From the NCBI GenBank assembly GCA_041946685.1, contig JBHGAV010000095.1, forward strand, positions 1-9,679: a stretch of DNA of 9,679 nt. Direction: 5' to 3'. The position numbers were made by a program, and so were the translations under genes. Numbering within the stretch: the stretch's first letter is position 1; each line of letters starts with the position of its first letter. Shown one piece after another: positions 1-6,247 of this stretch. Source of the DNA: JBHGAV01 sp041946685. Its GTDB lineage: Bacteria > Acidobacteriota > Terriglobia > Bryobacterales > Bryobacteraceae. A model generated the notes under the pieces. It saw nothing but the letters and a program-made list of their open reading frames with translations. It did not search any database and was not told the DNA's origin.

Positions 1-438
1 CGCCCTGGGGCCGGGGAGATGCCGGAGCGGATCACGAGCAGCGGCGACGTCGAGCAGCTCTTCGACTTCCTCCGCGACCTGCCCCACGAGGAGGCCTGGG
101 CGCTGCTCCTGTCAGGGGATAACCGTCCGCTGAGCATCTATCTCGTCGGCAAGGGCACCACCGCCGAGTCCCCCGTCGCCCCCCGGGAGGTGTTCAAGGC
201 CGCGATCCTCGCCAACGCCGCCGCCGTCATCCTGGTCCACAACCACCCGAGCGGGAACAGTCGCCCGAGCGCCACGGACCGCAAGCTCACCGAGGAGCTG
301 ATGAAGGCCGCCGACATCATGACGATCCCCCTCCTCGATCATGTCCTCATCGGCCTGCGGGACCGCTTCTCCTTCGCGGACCAGGGCCTGATCGAGGAGT
401 ACCGCCGCCGCCTGAACCGTTCCGGGGCGAGCGGCTAG
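1..438 (+). CDS. RadC-family JAB/JAMM domain protein, probably 5'-partial
   Basis: This is the JAB/JAMM metalloprotease-fold domain of the RadC family (DUF2466). Numbering from the first ATG in the window (position 19), the zinc motif is H74-N-H76-P-S-G79 with D87, followed by the typical helix and the conserved LLDHVLIG stretch at about 106-112. The N-terminal ITSSGDV matches the start of the JAB domain in full-length RadC. The frame stays open to base 1 and the ATG at 19 has a G-rich stretch touching it with no spacer, so the true start, perhaps with a helix-hairpin-helix domain, probably lies outside the window. RadC was once linked to DNA repair, but its role is unsettled. Short RadC-like genes are frequent on mobile elements and beside defence genes. 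The stop is TAG at 436-438. The domain is certain; the exact start and function are not. Confidence 0.85.
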   Translation, partial: RPGAGEMPERITSSGDVEQLFDFLRDLPHEEAWALLLSGDNRPLSIYLVGKGTTAESPVAPREVFKAAILANAAAVILVHNHPSGNSRPSATDRKLTEELMKAADIMTIPLLDHVLIGLRDRFSFADQGLIEEYRRRLNRSGASG

Positions 439-635
439 TCGAGGAACTCAAGGCGCGCGGCGCCGGCCCGGTGAATGGCGCACACCCCAAGCCCGACGAG
501 CCGGATGGAATGACCCCGTCCCCTTGGCGCACCCGATGGCCGGCGTCCCCCGGCCGGTGCAACTCACCCTAGCAAGCTCGGCCACAGCTCGGTTGCCGAG
601 CGAGCGAGCCGACCACTCGGTCCAGCGCGTCCATT

Positions 636-687
636 GGAGGTGAAACCGGCTCACTGCCCGCCCCATAGCCGCATCTTCTTCACCTCC
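636..687 (+). repeat. Inverted repeat, 9-bp arms with nested stem
   Basis: GGAGGTGAA at 636-644 is perfectly complementary to TTCACCTCC at 679-687. Inside the 34-nt loop, CGGCT (647-651) can pair with AGCCG (667-671). The left arm resembles a Shine-Dalgarno sequence that would be occluded by pairing, but no credible start codon and frame follow it. Only 5 nt separate it from the terminator stem, so the two hairpins may form the 3' half of one transcript. Confidence 0.5.
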
Positions 688-692
688 GCAAA

Positions 693-724
693 GCCGCCAG
701 CGAGTCCCCCCGCTGGCGGCTTTT
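693..724 (+). terminator. Intrinsic (Rho-independent) terminator
   Basis: A perfect 10-bp GC-rich stem, GCCGCCAGCG at 693-702 with CGCTGGCGGC at 711-720, has an 8-nt loop and is followed at once by TTTT (721-724). It would end plus-strand transcripts coming from radC or from the structured spacer, which insulates the Argonaute operon promoter about 70 bp downstream. Confidence 0.85.
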
Positions 725-776
725 GTGCGGCTTCCGGAGTGGATCTGTGAGCAACCGCGCTCGCCTACTGCGTCTA

Positions 777-796
777 TCAAGCCGTTTTCTGCTTGA
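777..796 (+). promoter_or_regulatory. Candidate operator palindrome over the -35
   Basis: TCAAGC (777-782) and GCTTGA (791-796) form a perfect 6-bp inverted repeat. One further matching pair lies inside (G784/C789), giving 7 of 8 pairs around a TTTT centre. The right arm overlaps the first four bases of the -35 hexamer. A 20-bp dyad at this spot is what an XRE dimer would use to repress its own promoter, and the first gene of the operon encodes such a protein. Binding is inferred, not shown. Confidence 0.55.
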
Positions 797-821
797 CATA
801 CTTAGCGGCGCTTCATATATT
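793..821 (+). promoter_or_regulatory. Sigma-70-type promoter of the Argonaute operon, predicted leaderless
   Basis: A perfect TTGACA -35 (793-798) is followed by a 17-bp spacer and a TATATT -10 (816-821, 5 of 6 to consensus). The expected transcription start, about 7 nt after the -10, falls on or next to the A of the ATG at 828. No Shine-Dalgarno sequence can fit, so the XRE gene is probably read from a leaderless mRNA. Confidence 0.75.
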
Positions 822-827
822 TAGCAC

Positions 828-1187
828 ATGGCTGAGGCTCAGACCCCCCTTTCTGGCTTCCTCCGCGACGCTAGGGAAAGACGGAATCTCTCCCTTCGCT
901 CGGTCGAGGAGGCGACCGGCGTGTCGAACGCGTACCTAAGCCAACTCGAACACGGGCGGATTCGTCAGCCATCGCCGCTTATCCTGCACAAACTGAGCGA
1001 GCTGTATGGAGCCTCGTACGCCGAAGTGATGCGCCTCGCCGGCTACCCGATGCCTAGCCACACCGAGCGCGAAGGGGCACCCCATGCCCTCGCTCGTCTC
1101 GGCGACGTCACGCCCGAAGAGGAACGCGCCCTCGCCGAGTACTTAGAGTTCCTTCGCGCCCGCCGCAGGCGAGGTCCAGCGCGATGA
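828..1187 (+). CDS. XRE/HTH_3-family transcriptional regulator
   Basis: A 119-aa protein with a lambda-repressor-like helix-turn-helix at about residues 8-65. The recognition region reads ATGVSNAYLSQLEHGR, the classic XRE signature, and is followed by a fourth helix (ILHKLSELYGASYAEVMRLAG). The C-terminal part, beginning VTPEEERALAEYLEFLRARR, is a charged helix that may dimerise or bind a partner. It is the first gene of the operon, directly behind the promoter and candidate operator, so the likely job is autorepression of the whole cluster. Its stop overlaps the next start as ATGA (1184-1187). It has no metallopeptidase domain of its own, but the last gene of the operon encodes one. Family assignment is secure; the regulatory role is inferred. 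Confidence 0.92.
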   Translation: MAEAQTPLSGFLRDARERRNLSLRSVEEATGVSNAYLSQLEHGRIRQPSPLILHKLSELYGASYAEVMRLAGYPMPSHTEREGAPHALARLGDVTPEEERALAEYLEFLRARRRRGPAR

Positions 1188-2125
1188 GGTGGTCGTTTTC
1201 AGCGGCACGTTCCTTCCGGCAGTGCCAGCGGGGCTGGTTCTTCAAGACGTGTTTTGCCAACGCACGGGCAAAGGACCCGGACCGGCGGGAAGCCCATCTT
1301 CTCTCGAAGCTACAGAGCGTCAGCGGGTGGCGGGGCAAGCTGGTTGACCGCATCATTAGCGAGCAGCTCGTGGAGGCCCTGCGGCGGGGCCAGAAGATTA
1401 CAAAATCGGACATGGTCGCGGTTGCAAGAGCGACGTTCGACCGTGAACTCGATTTCGCCCTTCACCATCGAATTCGCGAGCCAGGCATGAAGCTGTCTGA
1501 AAACGACTCGCTCGCTGCTTTTCGCGCGATCGAATACGGCGAGAACGTCTCGGAGACGGAGACGGCACGGGCTTGGCAGGACGTCCAGACCTCGCTCGAC
1601 AACCTCTTCAGGATGGAGGGGACGCGTTCTGCGTTGAAGCGGGCGACGTACGTGATCGCTCAGCGCTCACTGCAGTTCGAGCTCGCGGGTGTTACGGTCA
1701 TGGCGGTGCCCGACATCGTAGCCTTCCACAAGGAAGCTCCGCCACTCATCGTGGACTGGAAGGTCCACACATCGGGCGCGCGCGACTATCGGCTTCAATT
1801 GGCGCTGTACGCGATGGCGCTTTCCCGGTGCAGACCCCATCGCGACTTCCCCCCCACGCTCGCCAAGTTCCAGCCAACCGAATTCCGCCTCACAGAGGTG
1901 CAGCTCCTGGTCGGCGTCGAGCACGAGTATCTTCTTGACGCCACAGACCTCGAGGAACTCGAGGACTACATCGCGGCGAGCGCGACGGAGATGCTCGCGG
2001 CCACGGCCGGGGTCAAGAATGGCGATCTCGATCCAGAGGACTTTCCGGCCACCGAGTGGGCCGAATTATGTCAACGGTGCGCATTTAAGAAAGTCTGCTG
2101 GGAGAACGCCGATGGCCGAGCTTGA
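1184..2125 (+). CDS. RecB/Cas4/AddB-like PD-(D/E)XK nuclease with predicted Fe-S cluster
   Basis: A 313-aa single-domain nuclease of the PD-(D/E)XK superfamily. The catalytic core shows P176-D177, then D191-W-K193 as the (D/E)XK motif, then Q205-LALY209, the QxxxY motif of RecB-family nucleases. Cysteines are placed as in AddB, Cas4 and Dna2: C14 near the N-terminus, and C296-x2-C299-x5-C305 at the C-terminus, which in those families holds a 4Fe-4S cluster. The position where RecB nucleases usually carry a GxxxH histidine appears to read GKLVD (about residues 47-51), a possible deviation. Start: ATG overlaps the XRE stop by 4 bp, with GAGGT at 1171-1175 eight bases upstream. Its end overlaps the Argonaute start by 14 bp. 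It probably acts on DNA ends or single strands and may supply guides to, or degrade targets of, the Argonaute; that role is inference. Confidence 0.88.
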   Translation: MRWSFSAARSFRQCQRGWFFKTCFANARAKDPDRREAHLLSKLQSVSGWRGKLVDRIISEQLVEALRRGQKITKSDMVAVARATFDRELDFALHHRIREPGMKLSENDSLAAFRAIEYGENVSETETARAWQDVQTSLDNLFRMEGTRSALKRATYVIAQRSLQFELAGVTVMAVPDIVAFHKEAPPLIVDWKVHTSGARDYRLQLALYAMALSRCRPHRDFPPTLAKFQPTEFRLTEVQLLVGVEHEYLLDATDLEELEDYIAASATEMLAATAGVKNGDLDPEDFPATEWAELCQRCAFKKVCWENADGRA

Positions 2126-4499
2126 GACCAACATTTACCGCATCACAAATCTGAACGAGCTCTCGAGCCGATATCGTCTCGTCGAGGTCGTCGGGCTTCG
2201 GTCCGATCAAGCCGAGTACTTCCAGAATCGCGAGACGCTTGAGCGACGACTCAGCTACTCCCTCAGGAAGCCGGTGATCGTGATCGAACGGGACGGCATT
2301 CCCTACGTCGTCGTTCCGGAAGATGTCGCCGTTCTCCCCTCGGACATCTCGCTCGTGCGCGTGGTTGTTCAGCTGCGCCCGAAAAATGAGAAGATCGAAC
2401 TGGACTACACGCGGCGCGGCGAAGATGACGCGATTGCCCTGCGTTTCCTTCGGTTCCTGATTCAGGCGCCGCTTCGCGGAGACAGCCGTCTGTGGCAACC
2501 GGCCGCAGGGCGACCTTTCTTCGAGCGCGTTCCGGCACGCTCCGACGGCGTCATCGACCGCTACGTGGGGTTCAGCGTGAGGCCCGTCGTGACGCCCGAC
2601 GCTGGCATTGGGCTCTGTGTTGACGTCACGAGCTGTTACGTGGGAGCCCGCCCCCTCCCGGTGAAGCTGAGCCGCGATGAGTTCGCGAGCGCGTGGAAGG
2701 CTCGCAACTGCGTCTACCGGTTTGGGCAGGACTGGTACGAAGTCCACCTACGCGCGCTCGCCGATCGGACCGTCAAGGACTACCGGTTCATCAAGGACGG
2801 GAAGACGTGGTCACTCCTTGACTACGTTCTTGACCGCGCGAGCCGGCCGCTCCCGTCGGATCTCGCCAACCTCCCCGAGGACTCAGCGGTCGTCCTTTAC
2901 CAGGATACGCGCGGCAACGAGCTAGGGGCGCCGGCGCCGCTATGCTATCCCGTGTTCCACACGAGTAGCGAGGAAGTCGCGCGCCAGCATGGCCGGGCAA
3001 TTCTCGCCCCACATGAGCGCCGCGGTCTCACGCGTGCCTTCGTTGATCGCTACTTCCGCGGGCTGCGCTTCGGAAATATCCGCTTGCGCATCTCGACCGA
3101 GCCGCTGGGGGTCCCCGGACATGGGTTCAAGCTGCCAGACCTCCAGTTCGGCCACAAGACCGTACTCTCCGTCCGCGGAAACCCCGGTGCCGTGCAGGCT
3201 AGGCTTGCGGAGTTTGGGAGCAGCCGGCTCCAACTTCTCAAGGATCCCAAAGCGGGTTTCTACGAGTCGGCGCCACTTGATCGGCAGTACCTGATTCTCC
3301 CCCGGAGCATTTGCGACACGATCGGTGACCGGTTCGTGAACGACCTTTCCAGGGTTGTTGATGAGTTCTTCCCGCAGCCGGGCGGATACTCGCCCGTCAT
3401 CGTGCCGTACGACGACCGCGGCCAGCGAACCTTCGTGCGGCAGGCGCGTGCCTTGCGCGCGGCGGCAGAGGCCAAGTGCACCCAACCCGGCTATGCGCTC
3501 GTCATGGTGCATCGCACCGCAGATCGGGGCGACCGAGACGAGGACCAGCTCGCCGCGATGGTGGTCCGCGAGCTCCGACGCCAGTTCGACATCCGAGCTG
3601 CGGTCATCCATAGCGACGTCCCGCGGCGGTCCTACAAGGAGGATCGCGGAAGCGATGGACGGGTAGTCTACTCCCCGGTCGAGAAACAGGAGAAGAAGTT
3701 CTCCGGATACCTTCGCAATGTCGCCATTACGAAGATCTTACTGACCAACCAGAGATGGCCCTTTGTTCTCGCGACCCCGCTTCACGCCGACGTCACGGTT
3801 GGGGTGGACGTAAAGAACAACACCGCCGGTCTCCTGGTCGTTGGCGCCCATGGCAGCGACATCCGTTCCGAGCTTCGTGAGTCGCGACAAAAGGAGCAGC
3901 TTCTCGCGTCCCAGACATCAACGTACATGAGTGACGTCCTGCGGCGTGAGGCGGAGATGCGTGGTCGCCCGCTAGCTGCTGTCGTGATTCACCGGGATGG
4001 CCGCACATGGCCTTCGGAGCTTCGGGGCATCCACCAAGCACTGGACCGACTGAAGTCAGAAGGATCCGTAGCAACCAATGCCGGGTACGCCGTCGTTGAG
4101 GTCTCGAAGTCCTCGCCCGCCCCGCTCCGGATGTATGACCTCGACTCCCGAGGGCAGGCCACACTCGTACGGAACCCTCTCGTGGGTGCGACGTACCGTA
4201 TTGGAGAGCGGGAGGCCTATCTTTGTACGACCGGAGGCCCGTTTCTCCGCCAGGGAACGGCCCATCCGCTGCACCTCATCATGATTGAAGGTACGCTGCC
4301 GTTCTCCGAGTGCCTCGAGGATCTCTACGCGCTTTCTGCTCTGACTTGGACGCAGCCGGAGGGTTGCACCCGGTTTCCCATCACGATCAAGCTGAATGAC
4401 CGGATCCTCGCCGCCGAGGCCGGAGACTACGACGTCGACGCCATCGAATTCGCCGACGCCGCCGCAGCGGACGTGCCTGTGAGCGAGGAGGTGGCATGA
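2112..4499 (+). CDS. Long prokaryotic Argonaute (PIWI domain, predicted catalytically active)
   Basis: A 795-aa protein of typical length for a long prokaryotic Argonaute, with N, PAZ-like, MID and PIWI regions. The MID domain is at about 430-550 (GYALVMVHR near 460; LRNVAITKILL near 535-545) and PIWI covers the last 240 residues. PIWI catalytic residues can be placed: D566 in VGVDVKNN, a likely glutamate finger at E595, D629 in IHRDGR, and D763 in IKLNDRI. The spacing (29, 34, 134) is close to known DEDX tetrads, so target slicing is predicted. The usual MID lysine-Gly-Gly stretch before the PIWI junction reads LLTNQRWPF, so the 5'-phosphate contacts may be unusual. Start: ATG 2112 has GGGAG at 2100-2104 with 7-nt spacing. 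The same frame is open back to an ATG at 1935, but that adds an arginine-rich segment inside the nuclease gene and is rejected. The gene ends by an ATGA overlap with the next gene. Expected role: guide-directed recognition of foreign DNA or RNA. Confidence 0.93.
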   Translation: MAELETNIYRITNLNELSSRYRLVEVVGLRSDQAEYFQNRETLERRLSYSLRKPVIVIERDGIPYVVVPEDVAVLPSDISLVRVVVQLRPKNEKIELDYTRRGEDDAIALRFLRFLIQAPLRGDSRLWQPAAGRPFFERVPARSDGVIDRYVGFSVRPVVTPDAGIGLCVDVTSCYVGARPLPVKLSRDEFASAWKARNCVYRFGQDWYEVHLRALADRTVKDYRFIKDGKTWSLLDYVLDRASRPLPSDLANLPEDSAVVLYQDTRGNELGAPAPLCYPVFHTSSEEVARQHGRAILAPHERRGLTRAFVDRYFRGLRFGNIRLRISTEPLGVPGHGFKLPDLQFGHKTVLSVRGNPGAVQARLAEFGSSRLQLLKDPKAGFYESAPLDRQYLILPRSICDTIGDRFVNDLSRVVDEFFPQPGGYSPVIVPYDDRGQRTFVRQARALRAAAEAKCTQPGYALVMVHRTADRGDRDEDQLAAMVVRELRRQFDIRAAVIHSDVPRRSYKEDRGSDGRVVYSPVEKQEKKFSGYLRNVAITKILLTNQRWPFVLATPLHADVTVGVDVKNNTAGLLVVGAHGSDIRSELRESRQKEQLLASQTSTYMSDVLRREAEMRGRPLAAVVIHRDGRTWPSELRGIHQALDRLKSEGSVATNAGYAVVEVSKSSPAPLRMYDLDSRGQATLVRNPLVGATYRIGEREAYLCTTGGPFLRQGTAHPLHLIMIEGTLPFSECLEDLYALSALTWTQPEGCTRFPITIKLNDRILAAEAGDYDVDAIEFADAAAADVPVSEEVA

Positions 4500-4861
4500 G
4501 CGACATCGGAGTGCATTCGAACGTATACCAGCGTGTACGGGACTACGGCGAACTCATCGACCAGGTTCTTCTCGGCTTGAGGTCCAAGGGCAGTTCGCCG
4601 GCCGACGTGTCCCGGCGAACCCTCGGAGAGCTACTCGTGGGTATTGCGGCGGTACCGCCGTCAGATTTGCAAGCCGCGTGGCTGGGCATGCTTATCGGCG
4701 GAGATGTCGGCGCCCGGGCCGGATGGGCACGCATCGGCCGCGCGCTCCTGTCAAGCGACCCTGCCGAGCCGGAGGTACTCGACCAACTTGAAGAGCTTGC
4801 CCGGAAGCTCGAAGATCAACGCACCGAAGCCCTGGCGAAGATGAGGGGTATTCGTACGTGA
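4496..4861 (+). CDS. Hypothetical small helical protein of the Argonaute operon
   Basis: A 121-aa protein that I do not recognise. It is predicted to be almost all helix, with a Gly/Ala-rich middle (about 66-85) and a charged, possibly coiled-coil C-terminus (about 92-117, LDQLEELARKLEDQRTEALAK). There is no signal peptide, cysteine pair or catalytic motif; the Gly/Ala-rich stretch is only weakly hydrophobic and not a clear membrane segment. A strong ribosome binding site, AGGAGGTG at 4486-4493, lies inside the end of the Argonaute gene, and the two genes overlap as ATGA (4496-4499). The next gene starts by a GTGA overlap. Such tight coupling suggests a fixed ratio and a physical partner: an adaptor, or a substrate or inhibitor of the peptidase encoded next. 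That is inference only. Confidence 0.85.
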   Translation: MSDIGVHSNVYQRVRDYGELIDQVLLGLRSKGSSPADVSRRTLGELLVGIAAVPPSDLQAAWLGMLIGGDVGARAGWARIGRALLSSDPAEPEVLDQLEELARKLEDQRTEALAKMRGIRT

Positions 4862-5988
4862 ACGAGTACTTCGACGGCTCCGTGGCGCAGCTCTTGGAGC
4901 GTACCCGCCAGCTCTGTGACCTGATCCCTCGAAGCCTTGGCCGGGATGTCGCGGCGCTGGAGGTTGTCTGCCGCGACCGGCTCAATGAGGTCGGTAATCG
5001 GCTCCGCGCTTTGAAGCGGCCGGAGATGCGTGAGGGCGCCAACCAGCGTGAGCGGCTTCGCCTGTTCCGGCGTGCTCGGGGGGAGCTGGACTACCTAGAG
5101 TCCGTCGCCGTAACCGCTCTCTGTCGATGGAACGAGGAAGACCGGCGAGTCAACCGTCTCGCCGACGGTCTGGCGCGGGAGATCAGCTATCCGCTACCGA
5201 CGCCCGTCATCTCATGCGCATCGCAGCGGTACTTCCACACGTACCCGGACCTTCGGCTAGTCTGTGTCCCGCTGGCCGAGGGGCGCTTTCTCCTCCATCT
5301 GCCGGACCTCTACCACGAACTCGGGCACTCGCTGCTTGAGTTCAAGAACGACAGGCGCCTCGCTGGCTTTCAGCAGAAGCACGTCGAATCGGTGGAAGAA
5401 GCGGTCAAGTATCTCCTCGGGGAACTACGAAAGGAGAACACCGGCCTCGGCCCCGAGCTGTTCAAGCGTTATCTGATCACCTGGATGGATTGCTGGCTGT
5501 CCTGGGCGATCGAGTTTTTCTGCGACCTCTACGCCGTCTATATGATTGGACCGGCCTTCGTTTGGGCGCACCTCCATCTCGCCGCTTGTGTAGGCGCCGA
5601 CCCGTTTCGCGTGCCGCTATTGAGCTCGACGGTCCACCCAGCAGATGGCGCGCGGATGCAGATGCTGCTCCTCGCGCTCGATCGCCTCAGTTTCCACGAC
5701 GAGCGTGTTGCGATCGAATGCCGCTGGGAAGAGTTCCTCAAGCTGAGCCGCGCTCAGATAACGCCAGAGTACCGGCGTTGCTTCCCCGGCGGACTTCTGA
5801 GCCGGATCGAACGTCTCGCGTTCGATGGCACGGTGGCGCTCGAATGCGATCTTGCCTCGACCGATATGAAAGGACCTGGCCGTCTTCTCCTCAACGAGGC
5901 ATGGCAGTTCTTCTGGCGCTCGCCAGACACCTACGTGGACTGGGAGCGACTTGCTGTGAACCAGCTCTTCCAGCACGTGGCGCCATAG
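4858..5988 (+). CDS. HELGH zinc-metallopeptidase-like protein of the Argonaute operon
   Basis: A 376-aa protein with a zinc-peptidase signature: H153-E154-L-G-H157 inside LYHELGHSLLEF. Downstream lies E219-FFCD223-LYAVYMIGPAF, which looks like the ExxxD helix supplying the third zinc ligand in gluzincin-type enzymes. The 62-residue distance from HELGH is longer than in ImmA/IrrE (roughly 25), so it is probably not a plain member of that family. The N-terminal 110 residues are charged and helical, perhaps a binding or regulatory segment. There is no signal peptide or clear membrane helix, so a cytoplasmic location is likely. Start: GTG at 4858, with GAGGGG at 4843-4848; the overlap with the previous stop is GTGA. 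Being last in the operon and coupled to the Argonaute, it may be an effector protease or a protease that cuts the XRE repressor. The fold call is good; activity and substrate are unknown. Confidence 0.88.
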   Translation: MNEYFDGSVAQLLERTRQLCDLIPRSLGRDVAALEVVCRDRLNEVGNRLRALKRPEMREGANQRERLRLFRRARGELDYLESVAVTALCRWNEEDRRVNRLADGLAREISYPLPTPVISCASQRYFHTYPDLRLVCVPLAEGRFLLHLPDLYHELGHSLLEFKNDRRLAGFQQKHVESVEEAVKYLLGELRKENTGLGPELFKRYLITWMDCWLSWAIEFFCDLYAVYMIGPAFVWAHLHLAACVGADPFRVPLLSSTVHPADGARMQMLLLALDRLSFHDERVAIECRWEEFLKLSRAQITPEYRRCFPGGLLSRIERLAFDGTVALECDLASTDMKGPGRLLLNEAWQFFWRSPDTYVDWERLAVNQLFQHVAP

Positions 5989-6109
5989 CTTGCAATTCGA
6001 CCACACGGGGGTGCTAACCTCGCACGTGCGCCAGCAGGGCAAACGTGTTCTCGCACGCGGCCTCACCTCCCCGGCCGCCCCGTCACCCCGTCTTTGGTGC
6101 GCACCTGCC

Positions 6110-6201
6110 CATGCCGGCCTTTCGTTCAGATCCATGCCGGCCGCGCATTCCGGCGGAAGCCGGCGATTCATTCCGAAGCATGCCGGCCACCGCGGCCGGT
6201 G
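6110..6201. repeat. Degenerate 23-bp tandem repeat, four units
   Basis: CATGCCGGCC occurs exactly at 6110, 6133 and 6179. The gaps are 23 and 46 bp, and at the missing register (6156) the related GAAGCCGGCG is found. Each unit has a palindromic GCCGGC core; in units 1-3 the tail shares C at unit position 14 and TTC at 16-18. Unit 4 folds by itself: CCGGCC (6183-6188) pairs with GGCCGG (6194-6199) over a 5-nt loop. It resembles a small repetitive extragenic palindrome cluster or protein-binding iterons. Spacing is too short and units too divergent for a CRISPR array. Confidence 0.6.
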
Positions 6202-6235
6202 GTCTCGGAAGCTAGCCAAGCGGTTGGTTTGAGCG

Positions 6236-6247
6236 CTTAGCGGCGCT
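6236..6247 (+). repeat. 12-bp repeat shared with the operon promoter
   Basis: CTTAGCGGCGCT here is identical to 801-812, in the spacer of the Argonaute operon promoter. Here it sits within AGCGC-TTAGCG-GCGCT (6232-6247), a 5-bp-arm inverted repeat. The two copies flank the operon in direct orientation, 5.4 kb apart. It could be a remnant of a target or attachment duplication or a shared regulator site; chance is quite possible for a GC-rich 12-mer. Confidence 0.25.

Larger units (their letters stand above)
439..776. other. Non-coding, hairpin-rich spacer between radC and the Argonaute operon
   Basis: No convincing gene lies here; the open frames on the minus strand are arginine- and glycine-rich with no recognisable motif. 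The stretch contains four inverted repeats: GGCCGG/CCGGCC at 538-543/550-555, GCTCGG/CCGAGC with a 3-nt loop at 587-592/596-601, a 9-bp pair at 636-644/679-687, and the 10-bp terminator stem at 693-702/711-720. It could be a decayed element boundary, a long 3' untranslated region of the radC transcript, or a small structured RNA ending at the terminator. No tRNA or known riboswitch could be recognised. Confidence 0.5.

Noticed and set aside
630..690. tRNA or tRNA fragment serving as an integration site
   Set aside because: The 9-bp pair encloses too short a span, and no T-arm motif, anticodon arm or terminal CCA in the right place can be found.
448..780. A 110-codon minus-strand open frame upstream of the operon
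   Set aside because: Low-quality composition, no motif, overlaps the terminator and several hairpins; a typical chance frame in GC-rich DNA.
1935..2111. An upstream in-frame ATG that would lengthen the Argonaute by 59 residues
   Set aside because: The added part is arginine-rich, lies wholly inside the nuclease gene in another frame, and has no suitable ribosome binding site; ATG 2112 has one.
2940..3611. A 223-codon minus-strand frame opposite the Argonaute gene
   Set aside because: It mirrors the codon structure of a clearly coding plus-strand gene with identifiable catalytic residues.
4858..5988. Classification as ImmA/IrrE-family peptidase
   Set aside because: HELGH matches, but the likely third ligand is 62 residues away and the following motif (EFFCD...GPAF) differs; only a functional analogy is kept.
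6110..6201. CRISPR array
   Set aside because: Only a 10-bp core is conserved, the unit is 23 bp in total with no spacer-length unique segment, and no cas gene is present apart from a Cas4-like nuclease belonging to the Argonaute operon.
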